A stretch of DNA of 64,000 nt from Dermatemys mawii (Eukaryota; Chordata; Testudines; Dermatemydidae): the NCBI GenBank assembly GCA_007922305.1, contig ML677351.1, positions 14,426,749 to 14,490,748 of the forward strand. Direction: 5' to 3'. The position numbers and the translations under genes are program-made. Numbering within the stretch: position 1 is the first letter of the stretch; each line of letters starts with the position of its first letter. Below are positions 11,007 through 22,292 of this stretch, piece by piece. Under the pieces are notes generated by a model, which made no database searches, was not told where the DNA came from, and saw nothing but the letters and a program-made list of their open reading frames with translations.

Positions 11007-11237
11007 CAGGGGTTGCCAAACTTGTTCCGTGGCTTGGCCAGGGTAAGCCAAGATGTTTTGTTTACCCTAGTGGCCATAGGTTTGGCCGCTCGCAGCTCCC
11101 ACTGGCCGGGAATGGTGAACCGCAGCCAGTGGGAGCTGTGAGCAGCCAAACCTATGGCCACTCAGGTAAATAAAACATCTTGTGGCCAGCCAGGGGCTTA
11201 CCCTGGCCAAGCCACGGAGCAAGTTTGGAAACTCTTG
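11007..11237. mobile_element. Palindromic hAT MITE
   Basis: Duplications CAGTAATG (10999-11006) and CAATAATG (11238-11245) match at 7 of 8. Ends are CAGGGGTTGCCAAAC and its inverted form. Nearly the whole 231 bp folds on itself: GGCCATAGGTTTGGC on the left pairs with GCCAAACCTATGGCC on the right, around a loop near 11110. Open frames on both strands here mirror each other for that reason. Confidence 0.9.
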
Positions 11238-11245
11238 CAATAATG

Positions 11246-11938
11246 CATTAAGCAGTGTGATACACATTTGTCACATGTTTGTGTTCCTCTCACCCTGGGA
11301 ATGCAGTGAAATGTCTTGTTTTTGTAGGATTTTGAAAATATACATGGCTTGTTAGAAAAGACAAGGTCAAGGAAGTGTGCCTTGCACTTGAAGCAGAAGG
11401 TGGCATTTCTGTCATTTATGCCTCCACTTCCAGCCAATTCCCAGTGCTCTCTCGGCCCTTTGTATAGATCCTGGGATGTCAGTCTTCGTCTGCTGCCTAG
11501 TGCTCATTGGCTCTTATGTTGGGGTCCAAGGACGAAGACATCCCTCCTCCATCCTGCCCATCTCCAACTCCATTGAGGAATTGCAAGATTTCCCCTCACC
11601 CACCAACTGCTTCTTACCTAATTTGAAAAGCAGGGTTGTGGGGGGTGTGTGTGTGGGGAAATGACTCCATTTCCTGCTCTGGAAAGGTCTCCAGCCCTAT
11701 GAAGAGGTAGGTGTGTGTGGTGTGGAAGGAAAAGAGGGTTCAACCACCGTTGCTGTCCCTATAGAAGAGACTTGTGGTGGAGAATCCAGACCCTGCTGCA
11801 TCTAGTGAAAGGCCATGTGGGTTTTAAGTATTTTCTGGAATTGTGATACAATATAGAATGTCAGTAAGGCTTAGCACAATTCTAGAACACAAATACTTAA
11901 AGCTGTGTCCTCTTCCAATTTTGAGGATAACCTTGCTG
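11246..11938. other. Intron, nothing recognised
   Basis: Mixed-composition sequence with short open frames only and no splice-bounded exon that I can support. Confidence 0.45.
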
Positions 11939-11946
11939 CTGTAAAA

Positions 11947-12885
11947 CAGGAATGGGCAAACTATGGCCCTTGGGCTGGATCTGGCCCATCAGGGCTTTGG
12001 ATCTGGCCCGCGGATTTGCCACCTCCATGGTGCTGCGGGCCCTGCTCCGCTCTGGGAAGTGGCCAGCATCATGCCCCTGGGGGAATGAGAGCAGAGAGCT
12101 CTGTGAGCCTGTTGATACCTCCCCCAAAGCTCCCATTGACCAGAAATGGAGAACTGCGGCCAATAGGAGATTTGGGGTAAGTACCCATAGGCGCGCAGAG
12201 CCCTCTGCTCCCCCTCCCCTAGGGCTGGCAGGGACGTGGTGCTGGCTGCTTCCCAGAGCAAGGCTGGGGCCAGGGCAGGCAGGTAGGGAGCCTACCCTGG
12301 CCCCGCTGCCACCCCAGAGCCCACGCTCCGAACCTCTCCTGCCCCCCAACCTGCTGTCCTGAGCTCCCTGCCACATCCCACACCTCCCCTGCACCCCAAC
12401 CCCCTGCTGCACCCTGCACCCTTCCTGCACTCAAAACCCCTGCCCTGATCCCCCTGCTGCACCCACATCTCTCCTGCACCCCAACCCCCTGCTGCACTCC
12501 GCACCCTTCCTGCACTCAAAACCCCTGCCCTGATCCCCCTGCTGCACCCACATCTCTCCTGCACCCCAACCCCCTGCCGCACCCCATGCCCCTTCTGCAC
12601 CGAGCCCCCTGCTGCACCCTGTGTCCTTCCTTCACCCCAACCCCCTGTACTGAACTCCCTCCTGCACTCCGCGCCCCTTCCTGCACCTCTGCCATGAGCT
12701 TGCCTCCTTGTATGCCCCGCACCCCTCCTGTGCCCCAACCCCTTGCCCTGAGCCCCTTCCTGCACACCGCACCCACTCCCACACGCCACATTCCCTCCTG
12801 CACTCCAGCCTCCTACAGTCATGGCCTTGCAAGTAATTTCCCCACCCCAATATGGCCCTCGAACTAACAAGTTGGCCTACCCCTG
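11947..12885. mobile_element. hAT non-autonomous element with internal tandem repeats
   Basis: Perfect 8-bp duplication CTGTAAAA at 11939-11946 and 12886-12893. Ends CAGGAATGGGCAAACTA and (right, reversed) CAGGGGTAGGCCAACTT resemble Charlie-like hAT termini. The right half (about 12330-12800) is C-rich, built from units such as CTGCACCCC, including an 85-bp exact-looking tandem copy (starts at 12417 and 12502). The long minus-strand frames in this part are repeat translations, not genes. Confidence 0.9.
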
Positions 12886-12893
12886 CTGTAAAA

Positions 12894-13700
12894 TGATGCA
12901 CTTTGAGTCTGCAGATAGACTAAAATGACTGTCACTGAGAGGTAAGAGCTTCCTCAGTTTATCTTAATGTGATCTTGAATTTAGGTCTTAGTCTGCTGTG
13001 TTGTGGAACCCAATTACCACCTAGTAGTGCCTGTGTAGTTGGAGCTGATCTGTGTTCTGAAATTGTACTAAATCCCCGCTAAAGTCCAATCTCCTAACTC
13101 TTATTTGTGAATCTGACTAAAACATGATTTGTCCAGTCCATGTTGGAGAACTACAGCATTGTAACATTGTCCTCAACACGATAGTTATAACTGCAGTCAG
13201 GGCCTAGTTATGGGTCTTGCAACCTGATTTAATATAAATACGTTTACACTTAAGCTTATTAAGTGTAGGTCTAAGTAAATGGTAAGTAATTTTTTTTCTG
13301 CCTGTGAACTTAAGGTTTGAATAGTTATGGGCAGTAAACTTTGTAGCAATAAAAGGAATTAGCTTATGAAGCACAAAATGACTCATCTTGTCTTGTAACT
13401 TGTAGAAGGGCAATCCTTCAGAAGTTAGGTTTTTGATTAGTGTTGTAAACCTGACCATGAACCAGTAAGCCCTTTCTAACTTGGTCAGATCTAAGCCAAT
13501 GTGGTTGAAACTTCTTGTGTGTGATCCTCAGTCAGAGGAAGAAATTGGGGGAAATGTCTAGGGCATCTTACCTGTGTGGAAAAAAGTTATTTTTGGAGTG
13601 ATATCTCAAAAATGACTTGACTCAGATACTCCATATTAGCTTACTAATATGAGGATTGATGTTTTAAAGTATTATTTTAGGGAGATTTGGTGGTTAGCAT
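12894..13700. other. Intron, nothing recognised
   Basis: AT-rich, no gene-like frame and no transposon ends seen. Confidence 0.5.
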
Positions 13701-13708
13701 GTTATCTC

Positions 13709-14482
13709 TAGGGCCCTAACAAAGTCACAGCCATGAAGAACACGTCACGGGCTGTGAAATCTGGTATTTTATGTGCTTTTACTGTATGCTGTACACATTT
13801 CATGGGGGAGACCAGCCTTTCTCAAACTGCGAGTCCTGACTCAAAAGGGAGTTGCAGGGAGATCACAAGGAGGGAGGGTTCTGGTATTGCCACCCTCACT
13901 TTTGTGCTGCCTTCAGAACTGAGCAGCTGGAGTGCAGTGGCTGTTGGCCAGGTGTCCAGCTCTGAAGGCAGTGCCCTGCCTGCAGCAGCATTGAAGTAAG
14001 TGCGGCAATACAGTATTATACCACCCTTACTTCTATGCTGCTTCCTTCAGAGCTGGGCAGCCAGAGAGTGGCGACTGCTAACTGAGGCCCTAGTTCTGGC
14101 AGCTGGAGAGTGGCAGCTGCTGGCTGGAAGCCCAGCTCTGAAGGCAGAGCTGCCGCCAGCAGCAGCACAGAAGTAAGGATGGCCTCGTATGGTTTTGCCA
14201 CCCTTACTTCTGCACTGCTGCCTGCAGAACTAGGCCCTCAGTCAGCAGTCACCACTCTCTGGCCACCCAGCTCTGAAGGCAGCAGCGCAGAAGTAAGGGT
14301 GGCAGTACTGCAACCCTCCCTACAATAACCTGCCCTTCCATCTCCTTTTTGGGTCAGCACCTCTACAATTACAACACTGTGAAATTTCAGGTTTAAATAA
14401 CTAAAATCGTTACATTTACAATTTTAAAAATCCTATGACAGTGAAATTGACCAAAATGGACTGTGAATTTGGTAGGGCCCTA
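13709..14482 (+). mobile_element. hAT-like element, TAGGGCCCTA family, copy 1
   Basis: Ends TAGGGCCCTAACAAA and (reversed) TAGGGCCCTACCAAATTC. Flanks GTTATCTC and GTTATTTG agree at 6 of 8. The interior contains diverged repeats of a unit with GCCACCCTTACTTCT and CAGAGCTGGGC. A shorter copy in the opposite orientation lies at 44874-45295, where the duplication is perfect and fixes the family ends. Confidence 0.8.
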
Positions 14483-14489
14483 GTTATTT

Positions 14490-14600
14490 GGTATAGTAAG
14501 CTCTTCAGGGCAGGGACTGTCTCTCACTGTGTGTCTGTTCAGGTCTTAGCATGATGGATTGGTTACTACCATAATACAAGTAATAAATAATAATGATTGG
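14490..14600 (+). repeat. 3' part of a MIR-like amniote SINE
   Basis: CAGGGCAGGGACTGTCTCTC, then a worn GTCTTAGCATGATGG, then ATAATACAAGTAATAAATAA. The copy at 56195-56450 has the same 3' part. Confidence 0.5.
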
Positions 14601-14664
14601 TTTTGTCAACATCTGAAAATGTGCACGTACAAGGTAGACTTCTGTCATCCTCCTCACTCCCATC

Positions 14665-14672
14665 ATTTGCAT
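14665..14672. promoter_or_regulatory. Octamer motif ATTTGCAT
   Basis: A perfect octamer. A few are expected by chance in 64 kb. Confidence 0.25.
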
Positions 14673-14955
14673 TTATGTGAAGGTAGGCACAGGTTATATT
14701 ATTTTACAGTAAGACTAAATACTTAATTAATATGCTACAGGGAAGATTTACGCTTCCTTCATGTGAGATTAATGAGATGATCACATGTATAAGGGGGAGA
14801 AAAGTAAAGATAGAAAGGTGGGTAAAGTTAGTGTTGGTATTGTAACTGGTTTCCAGGCTCTTTGTGTAAGTTAGAACTCCTGAGTTCGCATCCTGAGTGC
14901 TTGACGTTTGTTAACTGCAGTGTTTGAACAATGGTTTAAGTTAGTCTATTTACTA

Positions 14956-15229
14956 CAGCAGTTCTCAAAGTGGGGGTCGCCGACCGCCTCCCGAGGGGTC
15001 GCGAGCCCCTGGTGCTGCTGAAAAGCCGCCAAATTGATTACTTCTGGATTTGGCAGCTTTTCGGCGGACATGCCGAGCTATTTTGGGAGCACTTGGCATG
15101 TCTGCCGAAAATAGCCGCCAAATGTGGAACTAATCAATTCGGTGGCTTTTCGGTGGACATACAAGGGTCTGCCGCGCCGAAGAAGAAAGTGAAAAAGGCT
15201 CGTGGTTCTCAGTAGTTTGAGAACCACTG
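14956..15229. mobile_element. hAT MITE with GCCGCC hairpin core
   Basis: Ends CAGCAGTTCTCAAAGT and (reversed) CAGTGGTTCTCAAACT. Inside are repeated, mutually inverted segments around AGCCGCCAAAT and GGCGGACATGCC, like the element at 51120. The 8-bp duplication is not clear. Confidence 0.75.
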
Positions 15230-16182
15230 GTACTGCCTTTCTGTATCTTGTTGGGGTGTTTTTGTTTTGGATGGGTGGTAAGCAAAGGATTCAAATATAA
15301 GTAGGGACAAGTATAGGAAAAAACAAAAATCTTTGTATAGCTTCTAGTTTTTTGAAGGGCTTGTGGATGAGGGTACAGTGAAGAAATACCTGCAGATCTT
15401 GCCAAAATTCATGGCAAATATTTGTATTTTTTGCCGATACTTCTTTTGACCTTTAAGCAGCAGTAATTTAGTCACTCTGAAGTTGAAAACTTAAAGAATT
15501 GTTATACCCAGAATCTTGTGAAGAGCTTCTCACTCAGCAACTACATTTCAACTTTTCTTTTACAAGGGACTGTTTTTTATAGAGAATGACTGATATATTT
15601 TCCCATGCATTGTGAGAAAAATCTCTTGGTGCTTGTTGAAGTGTTGTTTGCCCAGTTAGTCTCCCCAACTTGTTCAGATGTGAGAATGAAATGTGATATA
15701 GGCCTGGTCAAACCTTTTCACTGTCCATTGAGATGTTGATCTGAGGTTATCTGCCTTGTTCCTGGGCACAGAAATGGTGTATTGTTTTGTATATAGACAC
15801 TTTAATTTTGAGAACTCTCATGTAATGTTGTAAGTATGAAATTTCTTTTGAATGGAGGGGAGTGGAATTGATTGTATCTCTGGTACACAAATATGTAGTC
15901 TGTAATGTTATATAATACATAATTTACCTACATCTTATGTATTATAGTGCCTTCTCTTATTGTGAGACTATGCCACTTCAATTTTTTCTTGGATTATGAC
16001 AGCTGCATTTTCTGCCACTTGGGCAATATATACAAATATACTTAAAAATGTGAGTTCTCACCACTACGCAGGTCTTCCATTCCAGAGGAAGTAACTGCAG
16101 GAAAATACTTGGAAAGATAGGTTTACTATTTTACCTTCGATGCGGGGAACCCAATTCAGTCATTTTCTTAGAATCTGTAGTC
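15230..16182. other. Intron, nothing recognised
   Basis: AT-rich, no gene-like frames. Confidence 0.5.
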
Positions 16183-16347
16183 AAGTGGTTCTTAAGCACT
16201 TTTCAAGTTGTGGACCACTTCTTAAACTAGAGATTTTCGTGAGAGCATCTTCCTTGCAGTGGCAGTAGTGCTTGGTTATATAAAATATTTGGTTATGTGA
16301 AGTACTTGCAGAGTGTTTGAATGTAAAAATAAAAGCAAGCTTTAAAG

Positions 16348-17534
16348 CAGGGGTCTCAAACATGCAGCGCGCGGGCCGCAGGTGGCCCGCCAAGCCCTTC
16401 CCTGTGGCCCATGATGCTCTCCCTGCCCCCCCTCGCCAAGCTCTCCCGCGGTCAAGTTCCGTGAGGCCCCCCTGCCCCCCCGCCAAGCTCTCCACGGGGC
16501 CCCCCCTGCTCCCCCCATGTGCTTCTTACCCACTTGCTGCTTCCCGCTTCTCCGCTTACCACCAGGCAGTTCTCTGGCGGCTTAGCGGTTTCTGGGAGGG
16601 AGGGGCCATGAGCAGGAAGCCTCGTGCACGGAGAGGAAGGGGAGAAAGGAGTGGGGATTTGGGGAAGGGGTTGGACTAGGGGCAGGGGGGCGGAGTTGGG
16701 GTGGGAACTTTGGATGAAGAGGTCGAACTAGAGGAGGAGAGGGGGCAGAGTTGAGGTGGGAACTTTGTGGAAGGGGTTTGAAGCGGACAGGGAAGGGATT
16801 TGAAGGGGTTGGAAGAGGCAGAGCAAGAGTGGAGTGTGAGTGCAGCCCAGTCCGGAGGGTGCTTTAATAGAAGCAAATCTAAGTTCCTGTTTGGTCCTTT
16901 GAGTGAGGTGCATTATTAAGTGAATATATTTTATTAAAACTGCTTGGAAATGACTTCATCAAAAAAAGAACATTCATGGAAGAAAAGAGAGTTTTCCGAG
17001 ACAAATGGGAGAATTTATATTTTTTCAGAGGTAAAAGATAAAATTCAACGCCTTATTTGTCAGCAAACAATTGCTGTTCCCAAGGAGTATAACGTGCGTC
17101 GGCACTACGACTCGATGCACCGTGAAAAATATTTTTTACTATACTTTTGTATCGTTGTATGTGTAACACTAAGGGTGAGTATGAGGCTCAGATTTGTTAT
17201 ATGATGGAGTAGTTCACCTAAGGCAGGGGTCTCAAACACGTGACCCGCGGGGTTATTTTCTGTGCCCAGCCAAGCTCCCCATGTCCCTTCTCTCCCCCCA
17301 CTTAATTTTCTGCAGCCACCAAGCTCCCCGTGCACCCCGCCTCCTCAGCACTTTTCAGGAGGGAGGGGGGAAGAGCGGGGAGCTGTGCGCTCAGGGCAGG
17401 AGGCGGGGCGAGGTGGGACCTCATGGAAGGGGTAGGGTTGGGGGCAGCGAGGGGTGTGTGTCAGTGATGTGGCCCTCGGGCCAATGAACTAGTCCTCATG
17501 CGGCCCTCATGGTCATTTGAGTTTGTGACCCCTG
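16348..17534 (+). mobile_element. hAT element with transposase remnant and an extra internal end
   Basis: Perfect 8-bp duplication CTTTAAAG at 16340-16347 and 17535-17542. The left end CAGGGGTCTCAAAC recurs at 17224 in the same orientation; the single right end is GTTTGTGACCCCTG. The element therefore has three termini, either by insertion of a sibling with loss of one right end, or by recombination between siblings. It carries the BED-finger fragment at 16950-17132. Confidence 0.85.
16950..17132 (+). pseudogene. hAT transposase N-terminal fragment with damaged BED finger
   Basis: hAT transposases cut and paste their own element, and the N-terminal BED zinc finger binds DNA. From the ATG at 16950 the frame reads a lysine-rich start, an FSETNGRIYIFSEVK stretch, then LICQQTIAVPKEYNVRRHY and MHREKY. 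This matches the BED start of GTF2IRD2/EPM2AIP1-like domesticated hAT transposases as I remember them. A BED finger needs C-x2-C and paired histidines. Here residue 34 is Arg where the first Cys is expected (CGC for TGC), while Cys37, His52 and His57 remain. After about 17132 the frame stays open to 17204 but similarity is lost, so the catalytic part is missing. It is a dead fragment inside the hAT element. Confidence 0.7.
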
Positions 17535-17927
17535 CTTTAAAGCAATGAGGGACAACTGCTGGCTACCATTTCTGTCCTCCAAATACCCCATTTTCTGTTC
17601 TCTCCCAAAAATGAGTAGTAGTACAGCAATGAGAGGCTATAAACAGGATTTCTATTCATAAGGATAATGTTGGCTAAGAGATCTGGTTGCTTAGAGTTTG
17701 GTTCTGCCCTCCAGCTTTGGTGCAGTCGGTAAAGTTGATCACAGTTAAAGTGGCTGAAAAAGGTGTAATGCAAAGAGGTGGGTTTTTTTATTTTAATTTT
17801 TTAGTTTAATTGGTAAATACCCTCTGGAAATCCGGACAGACCAGGGCTGGTCACAACAGCTCAATATCTGAACACCTGGCAATGTTCCTTGGCCCAGCAG
17901 TAATCCTTGGATCACTATGAACCACTG

Positions 17928-18369
17928 ATATAGTATCAATCTTGTATTTTATCAATAGATCTCAAAGCACTTTACAAAAGAGATGGTGAATACAAATATC
18001 CTGTTATATTATGTTAAAATATTTCAATTCTGTGATGCTATTATTTAAAATGCAGGTGTTACATAGGTGTAGGGTAAGTGTAGGTGAAAGCCACACAGAG
18101 CTTCCACTTCCTGACAGTTACTGAAAAATGTAGGATGTCATTTATTCAATTTAACTTTGATACACACCCTGCATTGAGCAATTGAACACCTGAAGTCCTA
18201 CATTTTCATTGCTTTACCCTTCATGAGCCATGTAATGAGTGACTAGAATCAACAAGATGTCTGTGATTGCAATATCAAATGTGATTTTAGTTTTGTGTGT
18301 GTAAAACTAACATGTATCTTCTGATCAGAAGCTTAACTGTGATTAACTCTTACTGCTAAATATTTCTCA
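17928..18369. other. Intron; possible MIR-like remnant
   Basis: Near 17960 ATCTCAAAGCACTTTACAAA resembles the inverted tail of MIR-like SINEs. Nothing else recognised. Confidence 0.3.
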
Positions 18370-18377
18370 GACTAAAC

Positions 18378-18664
18378 CAGGGATCGGCAACATTGACACA
18401 CGGGACCGCAGAGTAAGCACCATTAGCGTGCCCCGCCACTTTGTTTACTTGCTGTTTTGCCGACTGTGGCTTCCACTGGTCCCGGTTCGCCGTCCCAGTC
18501 CAATGGGGGCTGCAGGAAGCGGCTTCCCGCAGCCCCCACTAGGCCAGGACAGCAAACCACAGCCAGTAGGAGCTGTGGTTGGCGAATCGGCAGGTAAACA
18601 AAGCGGCGGGGCCCACTAAGGGCGCTTACCCTGCGGTCCTGCTTGCCAAAGTTGCCGATCCCTG
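18378..18664. mobile_element. Palindromic hAT MITE
   Basis: Ends CAGGGATCGGCAAC and its exact inverted form GTTGCCGATCCCTG. Flanks GACTAAAC and GTTTAAAC agree at 6 of 8. Internal arms such as GGGGGCTGCAGGAAGC and GCTTCCCGCAGCCCCC pair as a strong hairpin. Confidence 0.88.
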
Positions 18665-18964
18665 GTTTAAACCAAAGCCCTAAGTATGAATAAAAAAACA
18701 ACTGATTCTCACTTTTACACACTTCAGGTGTTTGTAAATGTGAGAAATTGTTGGTCACAGGTATTTTACATGTGGCATAGGAGGTGATTGTACTCGGAAA
18801 ACAGATTTTGGTAGTTATGCAGATGTAATGTATTGTGCTAGGTAAGTGCTTTTTGAAAATATGTCTGATATGTAAGGGCCCTGCCATGGTCCAGCTAAAT
18901 AAAGGACTATGAGCTCTGAACCTGGAACATTTGCTATATGGCAATCATAACTTGTCATTTCATC

Positions 18965-19797
18965 TAGGGTTACTATCTGTCCATATTTCCCTGGACATGT
19001 CCAGCTTTTTTGTCTTTAAATAGCTGTCCGGGAGGAATTTGTAATAAGGTTAAAAGGTCCGGGATTTTTTCCTCCTCCCTTCCCCTCTCCCCCACCCCAT
19101 GCAGAGTGGGTGGCAGGGCCTGATTGAGCCGCACCCATTGGGCCTCCAGCAGAGAGCATCTCTCCTGCTCCACCCTCCCACTGCTTCAGCACCATGTCGC
19201 CAGCACTCTGTGCGGGAAGGGCTATGCGCTCGGCAGCGTGTTCTTTGGCTCCACGTGGAGCCAGTGTCTGAGCATCATGGGCATGGTAAGGGGAGTCCTG
19301 GGGGCAGTCAGGGAGCAGAGAGAGGGTTGGATGAATCCGGAGTTGTGGCGGGGGAGGCTGTCAGGGGGCAAGGGTGGGGAGAGGGATTGGAGCAGTCAGG
19401 GGACAGGGAGCAGGGTTGGGAGTTCTGGGGGTCCTTTCAGGTGGCAGGGAGCGGTTGGATAGGTGTGGGAGTCTCAAGGGTCTGTGGGCAAGGGTGTGGA
19501 TAAGGGTCAGGGCAGTCAGGGGACAGGTAGGGTTAGGATCCTAGGGGTGTAGTTAGGGTGGAGAGTCTCAGGGGGGGATAGTCAGGGGACAAGGAGCAGG
19601 GAGGCTTAGGTAGAGGATGGAGTTCCAGGGGAGCAGTTAGGGGCACGGATCCAGGAGGGGGCAGTCGGGGACAAGGAGCTGGGGGAGGCTGGAAGTTCTG
19701 AGGGGGGCAGTGAGGGGGCAGGAAGTGGGAGGGAGTGGATTAGGGCGGGGCTCACCCCCATGTCGTCTTTTTTGATTGTTGAAATATGGTAACCCTA
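18965..19797. mobile_element. hAT-like element with TAGGGTTAC ends
   Basis: Perfect 8-bp duplication ATTTCATC at 18957-18964 and 19798-19805. Ends TAGGGTTAC and GTAACCCTA. The interior (about 19270-19740) is G-rich, built from diverged GGGGCAGTCAGGG-type units, which explains the open frames there. Confidence 0.9.
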
Positions 19798-19805
19798 ATT
19801 TCATC

Positions 19806-21894
19806 TGTCGGATGTGTTGGAATACCCAAAAACTGGAAAAGGTTTTTCTTTAAGTTCTTGCATCTAAGATTCAAGTTTTATAGGGTACTTTCGAATACGT
19901 GACTACGTTGACTTCCTTAGGCACAAAGTGTAAGTAGAACTATTCTTTTGTACGTTAATAAAAGTTGAACAGGTACATTCTTCAGAACACTTTCACCTTT
20001 GGAAAAACTTCAGTTTTTTTTATTTTTTATTGTACAACATATTTCATTGTACAACAAATGTGTATATATACACTTCAACAGGCCTTTTATATATGATTGA
20101 GCATTTAAAAGGAGTCTCACACTGGGCAAATGAAATAGGAGCTATACAAAAGGCATCTTACCTTCAGTAACCTCCTATGTTCTCTGTTTTGTTGAAGATT
20201 TGTGTTTTGAATAAGAACATTTCTTCCATTGCAGCCCAGCTGCTTCTTGGTTCTGCAGTGGAGACATTATATTGTGTATGAGAGTTAGTAGTTGTTATGG
20301 AGACAGTTGTGAGGTCACAAATTCAGTATTATGACTTCACTGCAGGGTCAAGTATTTTTATTTATAGGTTTCTCTGCTGGGCTTATCACCAGAATCATAG
20401 GCATTTGTACATATTTTTGTGGCTTCAGTATTTTAAAAGATTAAAACAGCAAACCCCTTTTCAATCATCAGCTTCATTAAAAGGGAGTAGGATTATAAAA
20501 TTAAAAAATACACACAGTCATCCCTTACCTTTAAGCCTTCCCTGTAAGTATGAGAAAGGAATCTTGCATTGTACCCTGAACGTTAACAGGTTGGGGCTAT
20601 TTCAGACCAAAGGGATGTCCATGTAGGTTACAAACAAGGAGAGAGAATACTTCATAATTCAAGTAGACAAGGATTGCCTGAGGTGACAGCAATCCAGGTA
20701 TTGTTGAGGTTGTGAAAGAGTGCAGGGCACAGACCCGTTATCTTGCTCCTCCCAAGAGTTTCTTCAGAGATCGCTTGACACTCCTTATTCTGCTTTCTTC
20801 GTATCCACAAGAATCCTCCTAGTGCCACCACAAGAGTTTGTACACACAGAGAGTTATACTAGTAAAATTATGCCAATAAGCTTCCTACGTTGACAAGCCT
20901 TTAGTGTTCTGCTGTTTTGTCTGTCCTCATACTTCAATTTTTCACTGGATTGTACTTTTCCTCTTGTCATTTGCAGGCAGCAGAGCCAACTGTATAAAAT
21001 GTGGCCTCTTTATCTTGCCATCTCCTCTGCTGCATGATGATTGTCACAGTAGAAGCATTCTCTGGACTTGTTCCTAATTTTTTTCTTTCAAGCTCTGGTC
21101 TAAATACAGAAGTTGTCCCTTTTTTTAAAAAAAAAAAAAGATTTAGTTTAGCTAGTACAATCCTCTGTGCTGACTATCTCTGTCTGTTAATAGCTGAGTT
21201 AGTGGCTTAACTTAACCAGTGGAATTTTAGTGCCTACGTAGACACAAGCTAAGTATATTGAAAGCCAGACCAAGAAGGGAGGAAATGCTTATTTCTTTTA
21301 CAGCTAATCACTGCAGAGTCTATCTGCATGACCTGCATTGAACAAGCATCACCCATTTGGTGGGATTAGAACTAAATGACCTCATTCTACACCCATTACC
21401 TGTTCTGATGAGGAAGGAGGGGAGGAGGACTTCAAGAAGCAACCAGTACTGAATCTTAGAAGAAGGCTATGGACAACCAGTGAACGAGATGAAATAGACT
21501 TAAAAGAAAACTTCGAACTTGGAAAGAGTAAAGAGGTGCTTCTGTTGTGACTTCATTTGTGGAATTAGAGAGAGAAAATGAGAGCAAATTCTTGCTCATG
21601 TTTATGTCCACTTGTCAGATATGATGAATATCCAGGAGAGAGTCAAATTCTGGCATGCTGCATCTGGAATTGGAACATTGCCGATTTGAAGTTGCTCATC
21701 TGTGGAATGAGGCAATATTGGTCTGCTTACAAGGCACACTTAAAAACTAATCTATTTGGAAATGCTTTCCCGCCATTTCTAAGGACAAATCTGCATTAGA
21801 ATGAATTGCCGGCATAGCTGTGCCAAATAAAAAAGCCTTTGGTGTAATTATATCACTTTAAAAATACTTATTCCAATATATTTTGTGCTGGTTG
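19806..21894. other. Intron, nothing recognised
   Basis: AT-rich. Open frames of 60-110 codons (for example 20297-20626) have no recognisable motif. A-rich tract at about 21126-21140. Confidence 0.45.
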
Positions 21895-22292
21895 GAGAAT
21901 TAGTATATGTACCCATATAAGCACTCTTATACTGACATAACTATGAGTATACACTAGAAAGGCTTTGCTGTATTAGGATAGCTAAAGTGGCAGAGCCTCC
22001 TAATGGAGATGTAGTTTATACTGGCATAAGGATATCTTTTGCTGGCATAGGTAAATCTCCTCTTCAAATGACATCTCTGTTGGCAAAAAGGACTCTTCTG
22101 GTATAGCTGCATCAACTTGGAAGTGGGGGAAGTGTGTGGGAGGGGTTGCTGTTATAGTGACATAGTTACACTGATAAAATTCTGTAGTGCAGACCTGGAC
22201 TTACTTACTCTATGTTAAGAGGATTTAGATGGTTTAATTATATTGGTATAGTTAAACTGGCAAAACTTTGTAGTGTAGACTAGACCTTATCA
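21895..22292. mobile_element. Degraded Harbinger-type MITE remnants
   Basis: Repeats of a GGTATAGYT / TTGCTGGCATAG type and two GTAGTG(C/T)AGAC boxes (about 22183 and 22271) resemble the GTCTACAC-ended MITEs at 50907 and 56864. Ends are not clear. Confidence 0.5.

Larger units (their letters stand above)
16183..17927. mobile_element. Older hAT-like element interrupted by a younger one
   Basis: AAGTGGTTCTTAAGCAC at the left and (reversed) CAGTGGTTCATAGTG at the right look like hAT ends. Between them sits the complete element 16348-17534. No clear duplication remains, so this outer call is tentative. Confidence 0.4.

Noticed and set aside
10832..11161. Two similar frames on opposite strands
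   Set aside because: Mirror images caused by the palindromic MITE 11007-11237.
12292..12870. 192-codon minus-strand frame
   Set aside because: It is a translation of the C-rich tandem filler of the hAT element 11947-12885.
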